Below are positions 8,851-18,222 of a stretch of 64,000 bases of DNA, one piece after another (within the stretch, counting starts at the first letter, position 1; the number at the start of each line of letters is the position of its first letter). Source of the stretch: Sphingomonas sp. Leaf339 (GTDB lineage: Bacteria; Pseudomonadota; Alphaproteobacteria; Sphingomonadales; Sphingomonadaceae); the NCBI RefSeq assembly GCF_001426195.1, contig NZ_LMRS01000012.1, forward strand, positions 434,001 to 498,000, in the 5' to 3' direction. The notes under the pieces are model-generated. The model was not told where the DNA came from. It searched no databases and saw only the letters and a program-made list of their open reading frames with translations. Made by a program: the position numbers and the translations under genes.

Positions 8851-9354
8851 ATGCGGCGCGGGTGGCTGATCTGTCTTCTGCCCGCGCTGCTCGCCGCAGG
8901 CCCGCCCGCGCCCAATCCGGTTCGTGACTTGGCGGGGCGATACTCGGCGCATTTTGAGAATGGGTTGGTCGACGGCAGCAGTTACTGGAGCGATGATGTG
9001 GCCGAAATCGTGCCCGTCGATCGCCGCCACGCCTACCTGAATTTCAGCCTGGCATTCTACAACGGACACAGTTGCAGTCTGTCCGGCATCGCCGCGGCCG
9101 AAGGCAATGCGCTGGTTTATCGCGCCCCGGCCGACGACGCGATACCGGGCGAACCACCGTGCCGCCTGCTCGTCCGTCGCATGGGCGATACGCTCGGCTG
9201 GGAGGACGACGGCACGTGCAAGATGCATTGCGGAGCACGCGGCAGCTTCCTGAACGGATCACTGCCCTGGCGCAGCAAACGTGCGATAACCTATATGCCG
9301 CGGCTTAAAGCATCGGCCGGGTATCGGGGTGCCATGTCGGAGTGGCAGCGATGA
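8851..9354 (+). CDS. Secreted protein of unknown function linked to accC
   Basis: The 167-residue protein has a short signal peptide (MRRGWLICLLPALLAAG), so it is probably periplasmic. The mature part contains four or five cysteines (SCSLSG, PPCRLLV, GTCKMHCGARGSF) that could form disulfides, plus a DLAGRYSAHFENG segment. I do not recognise the family. The ATG is 2 bases after the accC stop, which suggests translational coupling with the fatty-acid-synthesis operon, but no role in that pathway can be inferred from sequence. Confidence 0.75.
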   Translation: MRRGWLICLLPALLAAGPPAPNPVRDLAGRYSAHFENGLVDGSSYWSDDVAEIVPVDRRHAYLNFSLAFYNGHSCSLSGIAAAEGNALVYRAPADDAIPGEPPCRLLVRRMGDTLGWEDDGTCKMHCGARGSFLNGSLPWRSKRAITYMPRLKASAGYRGAMSEWQR

Positions 9355-9645
9355 AAACGGCAGTCGGTCGCCCAACGCGGGCGTGATCTCCCGACCTGAA
9401 CGGCTCACGCACAAGCCATTCCAAACCACCATCGTTTTCCGCGGAGGCCGGAACATCGCTGAGGGAACGAGCGCCATGATCATAGCTCGCAAGCGCCTTC
9501 CCGAACCTTATTTTCCACGGCTGCGCGCGTGCCTCCATGTGTTCCACCCCATCGACCAACCGATGTCCTACACCGCGACAATCAATTACGGTCATCCGGA
9601 TGCAGCCAGCCCCCGCCTTCGGTTTAATCGAAAGCCGTCCATCGC

Positions 9646-9695
9646 GCCCTCGCGTACGCCCGCGCGCGAGGGACGGGTGTGACTTTAGTGACTTT
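9646..9695 (+). repeat. Hairpin plus GTGTGACTTT repeat, copy 1
   Basis: A perfect inverted repeat CCCTCGCG (9647-9654) / CGCGAGGG (9665-9672) is followed by GTGTGACTTTAGTGACTTTC. A related hairpin followed by GTGTGACTTTCGGGACTTTC lies upstream of recJ at 32519-32573. The shared architecture indicates a dispersed element, not chance. Confidence 0.6.
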
Positions 9696-9730
9696 CGATC
9701 CACCCAAGCGCACCCATGATAGGAAGTTAA

Positions 9731-10222
<492 letters not shown>

Positions 10223-10346
10223 ACGCGAGCGGATTTAATTTCACGATCATTTGACGCGGCGCAACATCCTGTGGAATTGGGGCGCCGCGCCGCAACATCC
10301 ACGCCGGCGATCCAGCCGGTTCATTTCTAGAGCAAGGGGCATCCAC

Positions 10347-11759
10347 ATGGCAATTTCGGCCAGCGACATTCTGAAGCGGATCAAGGAAGAAGAGATCGAG
10401 TGGGTCGATCTGCGGTTCACCGATCCCAAGGGCAAGTGGCAGCACCTGACCATGGTCGCCTCGCTGCTCGGCGAGGACGAGTTTACCGACGGCCTGATGT
10501 TCGACGGCAGCTCGATCGAAGGCTGGAAGGCGATCAACGAATCCGACATGACGCTGATGCCCGATCTGGAGGCGGTCTACACCGATCCGTTTTCGGCCAC
10601 GCCGATGCTGATCGTGTTCTGCGACATCGTCGATCCCTCGACCGGTGAGCTATATGCCCGCGATCCGCGCTCGACCGCGAAGCGCGCCGAGGCGTATCTG
10701 AAGACCACCGGCGTCGGCGACACCGTCTATGTCGGCCCCGAAGCCGAGTTCTTCCTGTTCGACGACGTTCGGTTCGAAAACAGCTACTCGACCAGCTACT
10801 ACAAGATCGACGACATTGAGCTGCCGGGCAATTCGGGCCGTGAATATGAAGGCGGCAACATGGGCCACCGCCCGCGCGCCAAGGGCGGTTACTTCCCCGT
10901 CGCGCCGGTCGACTCGGCCGTCGACATCCGCGGCGAGATGGTCTCGACCATGATCGAAATGGGCCTGCCCTGCGACAAGCACCACCACGAGGTTGCCGCC
11001 GCGCAGCACGAGCTGGGTCTGACCTTCGGTACGCTGACCCAGACCGCCGATCGCATGCAGATCTACAAGTACGTCGTCCATCAGGTCGCGCACGCTTATG
11101 GCAAGACTGCGACGTTCATGCCCAAGCCGATCAAGGAAGATAACGGCTCGGGCATGCACACGCACTTCTCGATCTGGGAAGGCAAGAACCCGCTGTTCGC
11201 CGGCAACGGCTATGCCGGTCTGTCCGACATGTGCCTGTATTTCATCGGCGGCATCATTAAGCATGCCAAGGCCGTGAATGCCTTCACCAACCCGTCGACC
11301 AACAGCTACAAGCGGTTGGTGCCGGGTTACGAAGCGCCGGTGCTGCTCGCCTATTCGGCGCGTAACCGCTCGGCCTCGTGCCGCATCCCCTATGGCACCG
11401 GCCCCAAGGCGAAGCGCGTCGAGGTTCGCTTCCCCGATGCGCTCGCCAACCCCTATCTCGCCTATGCGGCACTGATGATGGCGGGCATGGACGGCATCCT
11501 GAACAAGATCCATCCGGGCGAAGCGATGGACAAGAACCTGTACGACCTGCCGCCGGCAGAACTCGCCCAGGTCCCGACCGTCGCCGGTTCGCTCCGTGAG
11601 GCGCTCGATTGCCTGGAGGCCGATCACGACTTCCTGCTGAAGGGCGACGTGTTCTCGAAGGACCAGATCCACTCGTTCGTCGAGATCAAGCGTTCGGAAG
11701 TCGCCCGCTGGGAAATGACGCCGAGCCCGGTCGAATATGATATGTACTACAGCGGCTGA
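10347..11759 (+). CDS. glnA: Glutamine synthetase, type I
   Basis: The 470-residue enzyme has the GSI length and motifs: [13 protein letters not shown], the metal-ligand [27 protein letters not shown], the [18 protein letters not shown] flap and NRSASCRIP. The Tyr in [10 protein letters not shown] corresponds to the adenylylation site, so activity is probably controlled by GlnE and P-II. It makes glutamine from glutamate, ammonia and ATP. The start at 10347 fits the family N-terminus ([19 protein letters not shown]) and follows AGAGCAAGGGG. Confidence 0.98.
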   Translation: MAISASDILKRIKEEEIEWVDLRFTDPKGKWQHLTMVASLLGEDEFTDGLMFDGSSIEGWKAINESDMTLMPDLEAVYTDPFSATPMLIVFCDIVDPSTGELYARDPRSTAKRAEAYLKTTGVGDTVYVGPEAEFFLFDDVRFENSYSTSYYKIDDIELPGNSGREYEGGNMGHRPRAKGGYFPVAPVDSAVDIRGEMVSTMIEMGLPCDKHHHEVAAAQHELGLTFGTLTQTADRMQIYKYVVHQVAHAYGKTATFMPKPIKEDNGSGMHTHFSIWEGKNPLFAGNGYAGLSDMCLYFIGGIIKHAKAVNAFTNPSTNSYKRLVPGYEAPVLLAYSARNRSASCRIPYGTGPKAKRVEVRFPDALANPYLAYAALMMAGMDGILNKIHPGEAMDKNLYDLPPAELAQVPTVAGSLREALDCLEADHDFLLKGDVFSKDQIHSFVEIKRSEVARWEMTPSPVEYDMYYSG

Positions 11760-11838
11760 GCCGTGCCGCGTCGGCACGGCGGTGCGCCAACGCGCACAGC
11801 CGCTGTCGGCCGGCGGGGCATCATCCCGACCCACGAGT

Positions 11839-11874
11839 AAAAAAGGGCGTCCGGCAAAACCGGGCGCCCCTTTT
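11839..11874 (+). terminator. Rho-independent terminator of glnBA
   Basis: The stem GGGCGTCCGG (11845-11854) / CCGGGCGCCC (11860-11869), with one G-T wobble and a CAAAA loop, is flanked by A-run and TTTT tracts. It lies about 85 bases past the glnA stop. Confidence 0.85.
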
Positions 11875-11980
11875 CAACTCACGATTGAGACAGCAGACAA
11901 ACAAACCACCGCACAACATCAACCACATGCGGGATCACATAATGAAACCTCTGCCGCATTCGCCATTGGAAAGCTAAACG

Positions 11981-12313
11981 ATGGCATCGCAACAGGCAGT
12001 CGTCGATGCGATCATTCTCGCCGCGTCCGGCGCTGGAGACGTATCCGCCCGCAAGATGTTCGGCGAATATGCGCTTTACTGCGACGGCAAAGTAGTTGCG
12101 CTGATCTGCGACGATCAGTTGTTCGTCAAGCCGACCGATGCCGGTCGTCACCTCGCTGGTGCAGTCGAAGATGTGCCGCCTTACACGGGTGCGAAGCCCA
12201 GCCTGCTCATCCCACCGGATAGATGGCAGGACGGTGCGTGGCTCTCGGAACTGATCCGCGCCACGACCGATGCCCTGCCGCTACCGAAACCAAAAAAGAC
12301 GAAGAAACGATAG
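11981..12313 (+). CDS. TfoX/Sxy N-terminal domain protein
   Basis: The 110-residue protein consists of the TfoX N-terminal domain, seen in KMFGEYALYCDGKVVALICDDQLFVK (long signature at residues 25-50) and GAKPSLLIPPDRWQD, followed by a Lys-rich tail. Full TfoX/Sxy proteins regulate competence with CRP in gammaproteobacteria, but single-domain versions are widespread in alphaproteobacteria and their role is unknown. It lies alone after the glnA terminator. Confidence 0.85.
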   Translation: MASQQAVVDAIILAASGAGDVSARKMFGEYALYCDGKVVALICDDQLFVKPTDAGRHLAGAVEDVPPYTGAKPSLLIPPDRWQDGAWLSELIRATTDALPLPKPKKTKKR

Positions 12314-12346
12314 GATACCGCGCGGTCTCGGCCTCAGGCGGAAAAC

Positions 12347-13330
12347 TCACACCAGCAACACCGTGCTCCCCCGCGTTTCGCCAGCCTCCATCGCCCGATG
12401 CGCAGCCGCCACGTCCTCCAGCCCGAAAGTCTGGCCGATCTCCGGCTTGATCGCCCCGCGCGCCAGCATCGCGAACACCCGATCCGCCATCGCCTGCCGC
12501 TCACCCGGCGTCGTGGTATAATCGAACAGGGTCGGCCGCGTCACGAACAGCGACCCCCGCGCCGCCAGCACCCCCAGATTGACGCCGTCCACCGCGCCGC
12601 CGGCATTGCCATAACTGACGATCAGCCCCCGCCGCGCCGTGGCCGCCAGCGAGATGTCCCATGTCGCCTTGCCGATGCCATCCAGCACCACCGGCACGCC
12701 CACACCATCGGTGATCTCCCGCACCCGCGCCGCGACGTCCTCGGTTCGGTGCAGGATGACATAATCGGCTCCCGCCGCCCGCGCCATCGCGGCCTTTTCC
12801 TCGCTGCCGACGCTGCCAAGGACGGTGGCGCCGATCGCCTTCAGCCAGCCGACTAGCAGATGCCCGACACCACCGGCCGCGGCATGGACCAGCACCGCCT
12901 GCCCCGCCGTCACCTTGGCGCATTGTTCGATCAGCATCGCCGCAGTGGCACCTTTCAGCATCAGCGCCGCCGCGGTCCGATCGTCCACCGCCGGCGGGAG
13001 GTGGACCAACTGCCCGACCGGCACATTCCGCGCCGTGGCATAGGCACCCCGCGCCGGACCGAACGTGCCGACCCGGTCGCCCGGCGAAAACCCATCGGTA
13101 TCCGGCCCCGTCATCTCGATGAACCCCGCCGCTTCCGATCCCAACCCCGCCGGCAGATCGACGGGATAGACGCCGCTGCGGTGATAGGCGTCGATGTAGT
13201 TCAGCCCCACCGCCGTGCTGCGGAACCGCACCTCGCCGGGGCCCGGTGGCGGCAGGTCGACATCGACCCACTCGATCACCTCAGGTCCGCCGGTACGCTC
13301 GATCCGGGCGACGCGGGCTGACTGGCTCAT
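12347..13330 (-). CDS. Quinone oxidoreductase-like medium-chain dehydrogenase (zeta-crystallin type)
   Basis: The 327-residue MDR protein has the GroES-like N-terminal fold (GLNYIDAYHRSGVYP) and an NADPH-binding motif AAAGGVGHLLVGWLKAIGA. It lacks the zinc-ligand pattern of alcohol dehydrogenases, as expected for NADPH:quinone reductases. Substrate specificity is not readable. The start at 13330 (MSQSARV) has GAGGAG 8 bases upstream; a Met 7 codons earlier lacks this support. It is divergent from the VapBC pair. Confidence 0.9.
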   Translation of the reverse strand: MSQSARVARIERTGGPEVIEWVDVDLPPPGPGEVRFRSTAVGLNYIDAYHRSGVYPVDLPAGLGSEAAGFIEMTGPDTDGFSPGDRVGTFGPARGAYATARNVPVGQLVHLPPAVDDRTAAALMLKGATAAMLIEQCAKVTAGQAVLVHAAAGGVGHLLVGWLKAIGATVLGSVGSEEKAAMARAAGADYVILHRTEDVAARVREITDGVGVPVVLDGIGKATWDISLAATARRGLIVSYGNAGGAVDGVNLGVLAARGSLFVTRPTLFDYTTTPGERQAMADRVFAMLARGAIKPEIGQTFGLEDVAAAHRAMEAGETRGSTVLLV

Positions 13331-13448
13331 GACGATATTCTCCTCGGGCATGCAGGTGTCGCGAACGTATCAACTGCGCGACCGGTTGCACCCGCTGGCC
13401 ATTCGACAGGCATCGACGTATATACGCGTGCATACCAGGAGCATGGCC

Positions 13449-13721
13449 ATGGGCGTGATCGAAACCAAAACCTTTAAAAGCGGAAACAGCGTCGCCGTTC
13501 GCCTGCCCAGGAGCCTGGGGTTCGAAGCCGGCGTGCCGGTGGTGATCGAACAGGTCGGCGACACGATCACGCTGCGCGCGAGCGTCGACATGACGGAGGA
13601 GAAGCGCAAGCTGACGGAACTCGTCACGCGGCTGCGCGATGTATGGGGGGATGCGCCGCGGCCAACCTTCGATCGGGAGGATACACGATTCGAGTTTCCT
13701 GACCGACCCGGCCTTTATTGA
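13449..13721 (+). CDS. vapB: AbrB/MazE-fold antitoxin (VapB type)
   Basis: The 90-residue protein has the SpoVT/AbrB DNA-binding fold (TFKSGNSVAVRLPRSLGF) followed by a C-terminal tail that would wrap the toxin. It should neutralise the downstream PIN toxin and repress its own promoter. The start at 13449 is preferred because AGGAG (13437-13441) lies 7 bases upstream; the ATG at 13443 is too close. Stop and next start overlap as TGATG at 13719-13723, the usual toxin-antitoxin coupling. Confidence 0.88.
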   Translation: MGVIETKTFKSGNSVAVRLPRSLGFEAGVPVVIEQVGDTITLRASVDMTEEKRKLTELVTRLRDVWGDAPRPTFDREDTRFEFPDRPGLY

Positions 13722-14119
13722 TGCATCTGATCGACACCAACATCGCGATCTATCTGCGCGATGGGCATGGCGAAATGACCACCCGCCTGATAGCCCTGTC
13801 GCAACGACCTGCCATCTCGTTGATGACATGGGTAGAGATGGAGGGCGGCGTTCACACCCATCCGCGCTTCGCCGCGTACCGGCGCGCGGCAACGGACGCA
13901 CTGGTCGCAGCCGTCGATATCCTGCCGCTCGATCCACCGGTGGTCGCCGCCTATACCAACATCGTCGGCGCCTGCGGGTTCTCCCGCCCGCGCATCCTCG
14001 ACCGGCTGATTGCCGCCACGGCGATCATCCATAGCCTGACGCTCGTCACCATCAACGGCGACGACTTCCGCAACATTCCCGGCCTCTCGCTCGATATCTG
14101 GCCCGCCCCGGCTCAGTAG
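13721..14119 (+). CDS. vapC: PIN-domain ribonuclease toxin (VapC type)
   Basis: The 132-residue PIN-domain protein keeps the acidic active-site set: Asp5 in LIDTN, Glu39/Glu41 in WVEMEGG, Asp94 in RILDRLIAATA and Asp114 in INGDDF. VapC toxins cleave tRNA or rRNA when the antitoxin is degraded. The gene overlaps the antitoxin by one base. Its 3' end overlaps the convergent tamB stop by 7 bases (14113-14119). Confidence 0.88.
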   Translation: MHLIDTNIAIYLRDGHGEMTTRLIALSQRPAISLMTWVEMEGGVHTHPRFAAYRRAATDALVAAVDILPLDPPVVAAYTNIVGACGFSRPRILDRLIAATAIIHSLTLVTINGDDFRNIPGLSLDIWPAPAQ

Positions 14120-17100
14120 TCCCGCGATATCCGCACGTTCGCGCTCTGCCGGCCGAGCGTCGAGATACTCGACAGCAGCGAGAGCCAGCGCGTCACCTGA
14201 AACTCTACCTGTGTCGCCGAGTAACCCTGCCCGTCAGTTACGATCTCGGCATAGAGACGTCGCGTCACATATTTGCCCGCCGCGATCGACGTGCCCTGTC
14301 CGGTCTGCGGATCGGCTGGCAGGATGCGGAGCCGGTCGAGGCCCGCCGCCCGGCGCACCGCGTTGATCGGGTTCAGGCCATTGCCGCCATCCTGCAACGC
14401 CGCCACCGCAGCGGCCAGTTGCAGTGCCTCGGGCGCGGACAGGTTGGTGATCGACGTGCCGAACAGCAACCGCGACAGCAACTCGTCCTCGGGCAACGTC
14501 GGCACACTGGAAAAGCCGATCTCAGGCTTCAGCGCGTTGCCCGTCACGCGGATCGATGCGTTTAGCCCGGTCGAGTCCGCATTCGCCTCGATATCCAGCG
14601 CGGGATTGGCGGGCGTCTCGCCACCGAAGCGGATGACGCCGCGTGACAGTTCGAACTCGCGGCCGGCAAATTCGTAATCGCCGCGGATCAACCGCGCCTG
14701 CCCGGTGATCGCCGGGTTTTCCGGCTGGCCACCGATCTGCAGGTTCGCCGACCATTCGCTGGTCAGGCCCAGTCCGCTGACCATCACGCCGGTCCGTGCC
14801 CGCGCGTTCAGGGCCAGCGTCCACGGTGCGGTCGGGCGATCGTCGCCCTCGTCGCCGCCCGGCACGTTGATCTCGCGGATGTTCAGCTTCGGAGCCGCCG
14901 TCGCTGCCGTTGCCTGACCCAGGCGATATCGCGCGGCGTCCAGTGTCACTTCACCCGAAATCGTCCCACCCGTGCCGTTCGACAGGAACCGCAACGGACC
15001 GGTCACGGTCGCGCCGATATCGTCGCGCGCGATCATCACCGCCTTGTCCGCCTGCAACTTCAGGTCCAGGCCGATGCCGTTGGCGGCGGCGAAATCGAAC
15101 TGCCCCGCCCCCGTCACCCGACCGCCACGCCCGGCATCCGCGCCGAACCGGTCGATCGCCAGCCGCGATCCGGCGAAGCGGCCGCTGGCTTGCACATTGG
15201 TCAGCAGCGTCCCCGTCGTCGCGCTTTCGATGCGGGCGCCGTTGGTCTGCAACGCACCACGGATCACCGGCGCGCCCAGTCGCCCGGTCACATCGGCGCC
15301 GATCGATACCGGCCCCGAGAGGTCGAACAGCTCCACGCCCGTCAGCCGCCACAGCGCATCAGCCGGCCCGGCATAGCGCAACTGTGCGAACAACCCCGCA
15401 CCCGCCAGCCGCGCCGCCAACGATCCGCTGCCCAGCGGCGCGAGTTGCGCCTGCGCCCGCCCGATCGTCTTGCCACCCGATGCCATCACCGCGCGCAGTC
15501 CGGCGCGATCGGCGCGCAGCACGCCCGCGACGCCGACATCGATCGGGGTCGAGTTCAGCACCAATCCCGCCCGCGTCAGCCCGCGCACCGTCATATCGAC
15601 CCGCCCGGTCGGCGCACCCCCCGCCGCCGCCGCCAAACTCAGCGTGCCGGACGCGCTGCCCCCCAGCCCCAGTCCGGGAAAACCGATGTCGAGGATCGTC
15701 AACGGCATCTTCGTCACGCTGCCGTCCACCGCCACGCCACCGGCGGACCAGCGTCCCGCCAACCGCGCCTCGCCACCCGCAAAGGTCAGCCGCGTCGGTT
15801 GCAGGCGCCAGCCATCGCCATCGCGCGCGATCACCGCCGGCGCCAAAAATTGCAGCGACCGGCGATCCAGCGTCCCCTGCACGTTCACGGTAAAACCATC
15901 GGGCCGCACCTGTGCCACCGTCTGGATATCGAACGCCCGCCCCCGCGACCCGGCGATCGACGCGCGGATTTCGCCCGTGCCATTCGTCAGCTTGGCGGTG
16001 CCTGCAAACCGTGCCAGCGACAGTCCGCCATAACGCAGGCCCAACCCCCGCGCCGTGGCATCGATCACCGGCCCGCCCTCCGCCAGCAGCACCGAACCGT
16101 CCAGCCGCCCGACCCGAAGCGTCGCGCCGTCGAACGCCGCCTGTCGCGCGTCGAGATGCGCCTCGATCCGCTGCACCTCACCGACCGGCCGGAACAGCAG
16201 TTCGCCCGACAGCGCTCCCGTCACCGCCACCCGGCCGTCGAACCCGCCATCGACGATCGCCAGACTGCCCCGCCCCCGCGCGCCCGCGACATCCACTGCG
16301 TCGATCGCGACCGAGGATTGCTGCCCACTGGGCAACAGGATCGACCCATTTGCGCGGAACGGACCCAGCCGCGATCCGCCCGCCGCCACGAACGCGAAGC
16401 CGGCCACGGTCGGGTCAAGATGCGCGCGCACATCACTCAATCCCAACGCTTCATTGGGCCGGGCCAGCCGCAGGTCGATCGTCGGCCGTTCGATCGGGCC
16501 GTCGAGCATCAGCGTCACGGGACCATAGGTCGCCTGCCGCCCCGTTCCCTCGAAATGGAACGTCCCGTCCCGCCGGCGATAGCCGTTACCGCTCAGCCGC
16601 AACCCCGGCGCGGTCAATTGCAGGCCGTTGAAATGAAGGATGCCGTCCAGCGTCCGCTCCAGCCCGGTCACGATCCGCGGCAATCCGCCCGTTAGCGACC
16701 GGAAGAACGCATTGTCCAGCCGTCGCACCTGCGCCACACCGCGCCCGACGATGCGGGTGCCATGGCCATTGGGTCCCGGCACGACCTGCAACGTCGAATC
16801 GACATCGACCACGCCGATACCGGGGATCAGATACCGGGCGAGCTGCCCGCCCAGGCCCACCTGATACCGGCCGGTACGCAGGTCGAGCGCCAGCGTGATC
16901 CGCCCCTGCAGCTTGTCCGATCGCAGCCGCAGGTTGCTGCCCGTCAGCGTCGGTGGCGCCAGTCGGAGCGCGCCGTCGATCGCCAGGTTGTTCAGGATAC
17001 CGCCCGCGACATTGCCGACGCCCGTCACTCGCGCCGCCGTCACCCGGATCGGCACCGTCGTGGGAAACGGCGACAACCGCCCGACGCCACCGGCGCGCAC

Positions 17101-18222
17101 CCGCTCGAACCCGGTATCGTCGAACGCCAGCCGGTCGGCGATCAATCGATAGTCGTATTTCGCCGTTGCGAACGCCCCGTCGAGGATGGCGCGCAACTCG
17201 ATCCCACGCCCGCTCATGTTCGGAAACAGCGCCGCCGGCCGCAGCAACCGCGTGCGGATCTTCAGGTTGCGATAGACGCCAGCGCCCAGATCGATCTCGC
17301 CATCTGCCTCCGCCGCCAGTGCCGCCGAGCGCAGACCAAGCCGCCCGTCCAGCCGCCGATTCGCGAACGTCGCCGCCCCCTCGACCAGCAGACGCGGCGC
17401 CGCCAGCCGGGCCGCCTTGCCCGTCAGCAACGATGCCGGCGCGATCGTGCCGCCCAGCGTATAGCGTCCCTCCTGCGCGGTCAGCGCCAGATCGACGACG
17501 CGAGCGCCAACCACCTCCGCCCGTGCGTCTCCGCGCCACCGTGCCCAGCTGCCGTCACCCGCCACCGTCAGCGTCAACGGTCCGCGGACGCCCACCGCCT
17601 TCGCCAGCACGCCGCCGGCCGCGCCGGCCCCGCGCACATCGATATCGAAGCGGTCCTGCGCCGGCGCCGCATAGATCGCCAGCCGCAACCGGTCGCTCCC
17701 CTCGACCAGCGCATTTAGCTTTACCACCGCTCGGCCCGACCGGATATCCGCCTCACCCGCCAGACGCCCCACCCGCTCGCGCCCCAATACTGGCGGCGCC
17801 AGCACCAGCCGGCCGACATCGACGCGGCCGATGCGAATGTCGAAATCGGGAAGGATCGGACCACGCTTTCCCGTCACCCGCGTGTGTGGCACGTGCGCCA
17901 GCCGCGCCTCGGAGATCGCCAGCCGGTCGATCGACAGCTCGTTCCACAACCAGCGCCATGGTGCCCAGTCCAGCTCGACACGCGGCGCGCTGAACACCAG
18001 TCCGTCGACGTCATAGACGCGCAGGTCGTTCAACCGCGTGTCGGCATAAAGCGACCCGTCGATCCGCCCGACCGCAAAGCGCAGCCCGTTCGCCGTCCGG
18101 ATCGCGCCGATGCGCTCCGCAACCAGCCGATGACCCCACGGCGTATCGACCAGGATCAGCGCCATCGCGGCGATCGCCGCCAGCGCTGCGATCGCACCCG
18201 CAATCCATCGCCGCCACCGCAT
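14113..18222 (-). CDS. tamB: Translocation and assembly module subunit TamB (DUF490)
   Basis: The 1369-residue protein has an N-terminal inner-membrane anchor (AGAIAALAAIAAMALILV), a very long beta-rich central region and the conserved C-terminal DUF490 domain (GDYEFAGREFELSRGVIRFGG, TLPEDELLSRLLFG, ending ANVRISRDY). TamB forms a bridge across the periplasm for outer-membrane protein or lipid transport. Its start overlaps the tamA stop (CTGATG), so the two are translationally coupled as in other proteobacteria. Confidence 0.95.
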   Translation of the reverse strand: MRWRRWIAGAIAALAAIAAMALILVDTPWGHRLVAERIGAIRTANGLRFAVGRIDGSLYADTRLNDLRVYDVDGLVFSAPRVELDWAPWRWLWNELSIDRLAISEARLAHVPHTRVTGKRGPILPDFDIRIGRVDVGRLVLAPPVLGRERVGRLAGEADIRSGRAVVKLNALVEGSDRLRLAIYAAPAQDRFDIDVRGAGAAGGVLAKAVGVRGPLTLTVAGDGSWARWRGDARAEVVGARVVDLALTAQEGRYTLGGTIAPASLLTGKAARLAAPRLLVEGAATFANRRLDGRLGLRSAALAAEADGEIDLGAGVYRNLKIRTRLLRPAALFPNMSGRGIELRAILDGAFATAKYDYRLIADRLAFDDTGFERVRAGGVGRLSPFPTTVPIRVTAARVTGVGNVAGGILNNLAIDGALRLAPPTLTGSNLRLRSDKLQGRITLALDLRTGRYQVGLGGQLARYLIPGIGVVDVDSTLQVVPGPNGHGTRIVGRGVAQVRRLDNAFFRSLTGGLPRIVTGLERTLDGILHFNGLQLTAPGLRLSGNGYRRRDGTFHFEGTGRQATYGPVTLMLDGPIERPTIDLRLARPNEALGLSDVRAHLDPTVAGFAFVAAGGSRLGPFRANGSILLPSGQQSSVAIDAVDVAGARGRGSLAIVDGGFDGRVAVTGALSGELLFRPVGEVQRIEAHLDARQAAFDGATLRVGRLDGSVLLAEGGPVIDATARGLGLRYGGLSLARFAGTAKLTNGTGEIRASIAGSRGRAFDIQTVAQVRPDGFTVNVQGTLDRRSLQFLAPAVIARDGDGWRLQPTRLTFAGGEARLAGRWSAGGVAVDGSVTKMPLTILDIGFPGLGLGGSASGTLSLAAAAGGAPTGRVDMTVRGLTRAGLVLNSTPIDVGVAGVLRADRAGLRAVMASGGKTIGRAQAQLAPLGSGSLAARLAGAGLFAQLRYAGPADALWRLTGVELFDLSGPVSIGADVTGRLGAPVIRGALQTNGARIESATTGTLLTNVQASGRFAGSRLAIDRFGADAGRGGRVTGAGQFDFAAANGIGLDLKLQADKAVMIARDDIGATVTGPLRFLSNGTGGTISGEVTLDAARYRLGQATAATAAPKLNIREINVPGGDEGDDRPTAPWTLALNARARTGVMVSGLGLTSEWSANLQIGGQPENPAITGQARLIRGDYEFAGREFELSRGVIRFGGETPANPALDIEANADSTGLNASIRVTGNALKPEIGFSSVPTLPEDELLSRLLFGTSITNLSAPEALQLAAAVAALQDGGNGLNPINAVRRAAGLDRLRILPADPQTGQGTSIAAGKYVTRRLYAEIVTDGQGYSATQVEFQVTRWLSLLSSISTLGRQSANVRISRDY

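Noticed and set aside
9329..9682. 117-codon frame in the region before glnB
   Set aside because: It overlaps the end of the preceding gene, has no recognised similarity, and includes the hairpin repeat.
10223..10346. A second sigma-54 promoter between glnB and glnA
   Set aside because: GG-N10-GC spacings occur by chance in GC-rich DNA and no full -24/-12 consensus is present. A short direct repeat GCAACATCC (10261, 10292) was seen but is unexplained.
15190..16695. Long open frame (501 codons) on the plus strand within tamB
   Set aside because: Arg/Pro/Gln-rich shadow of a strongly supported tamB gene.
16900..17540. Alternative plus-strand proteins inside tamB
   Set aside because: Short frames without start support, inside a well-supported gene.
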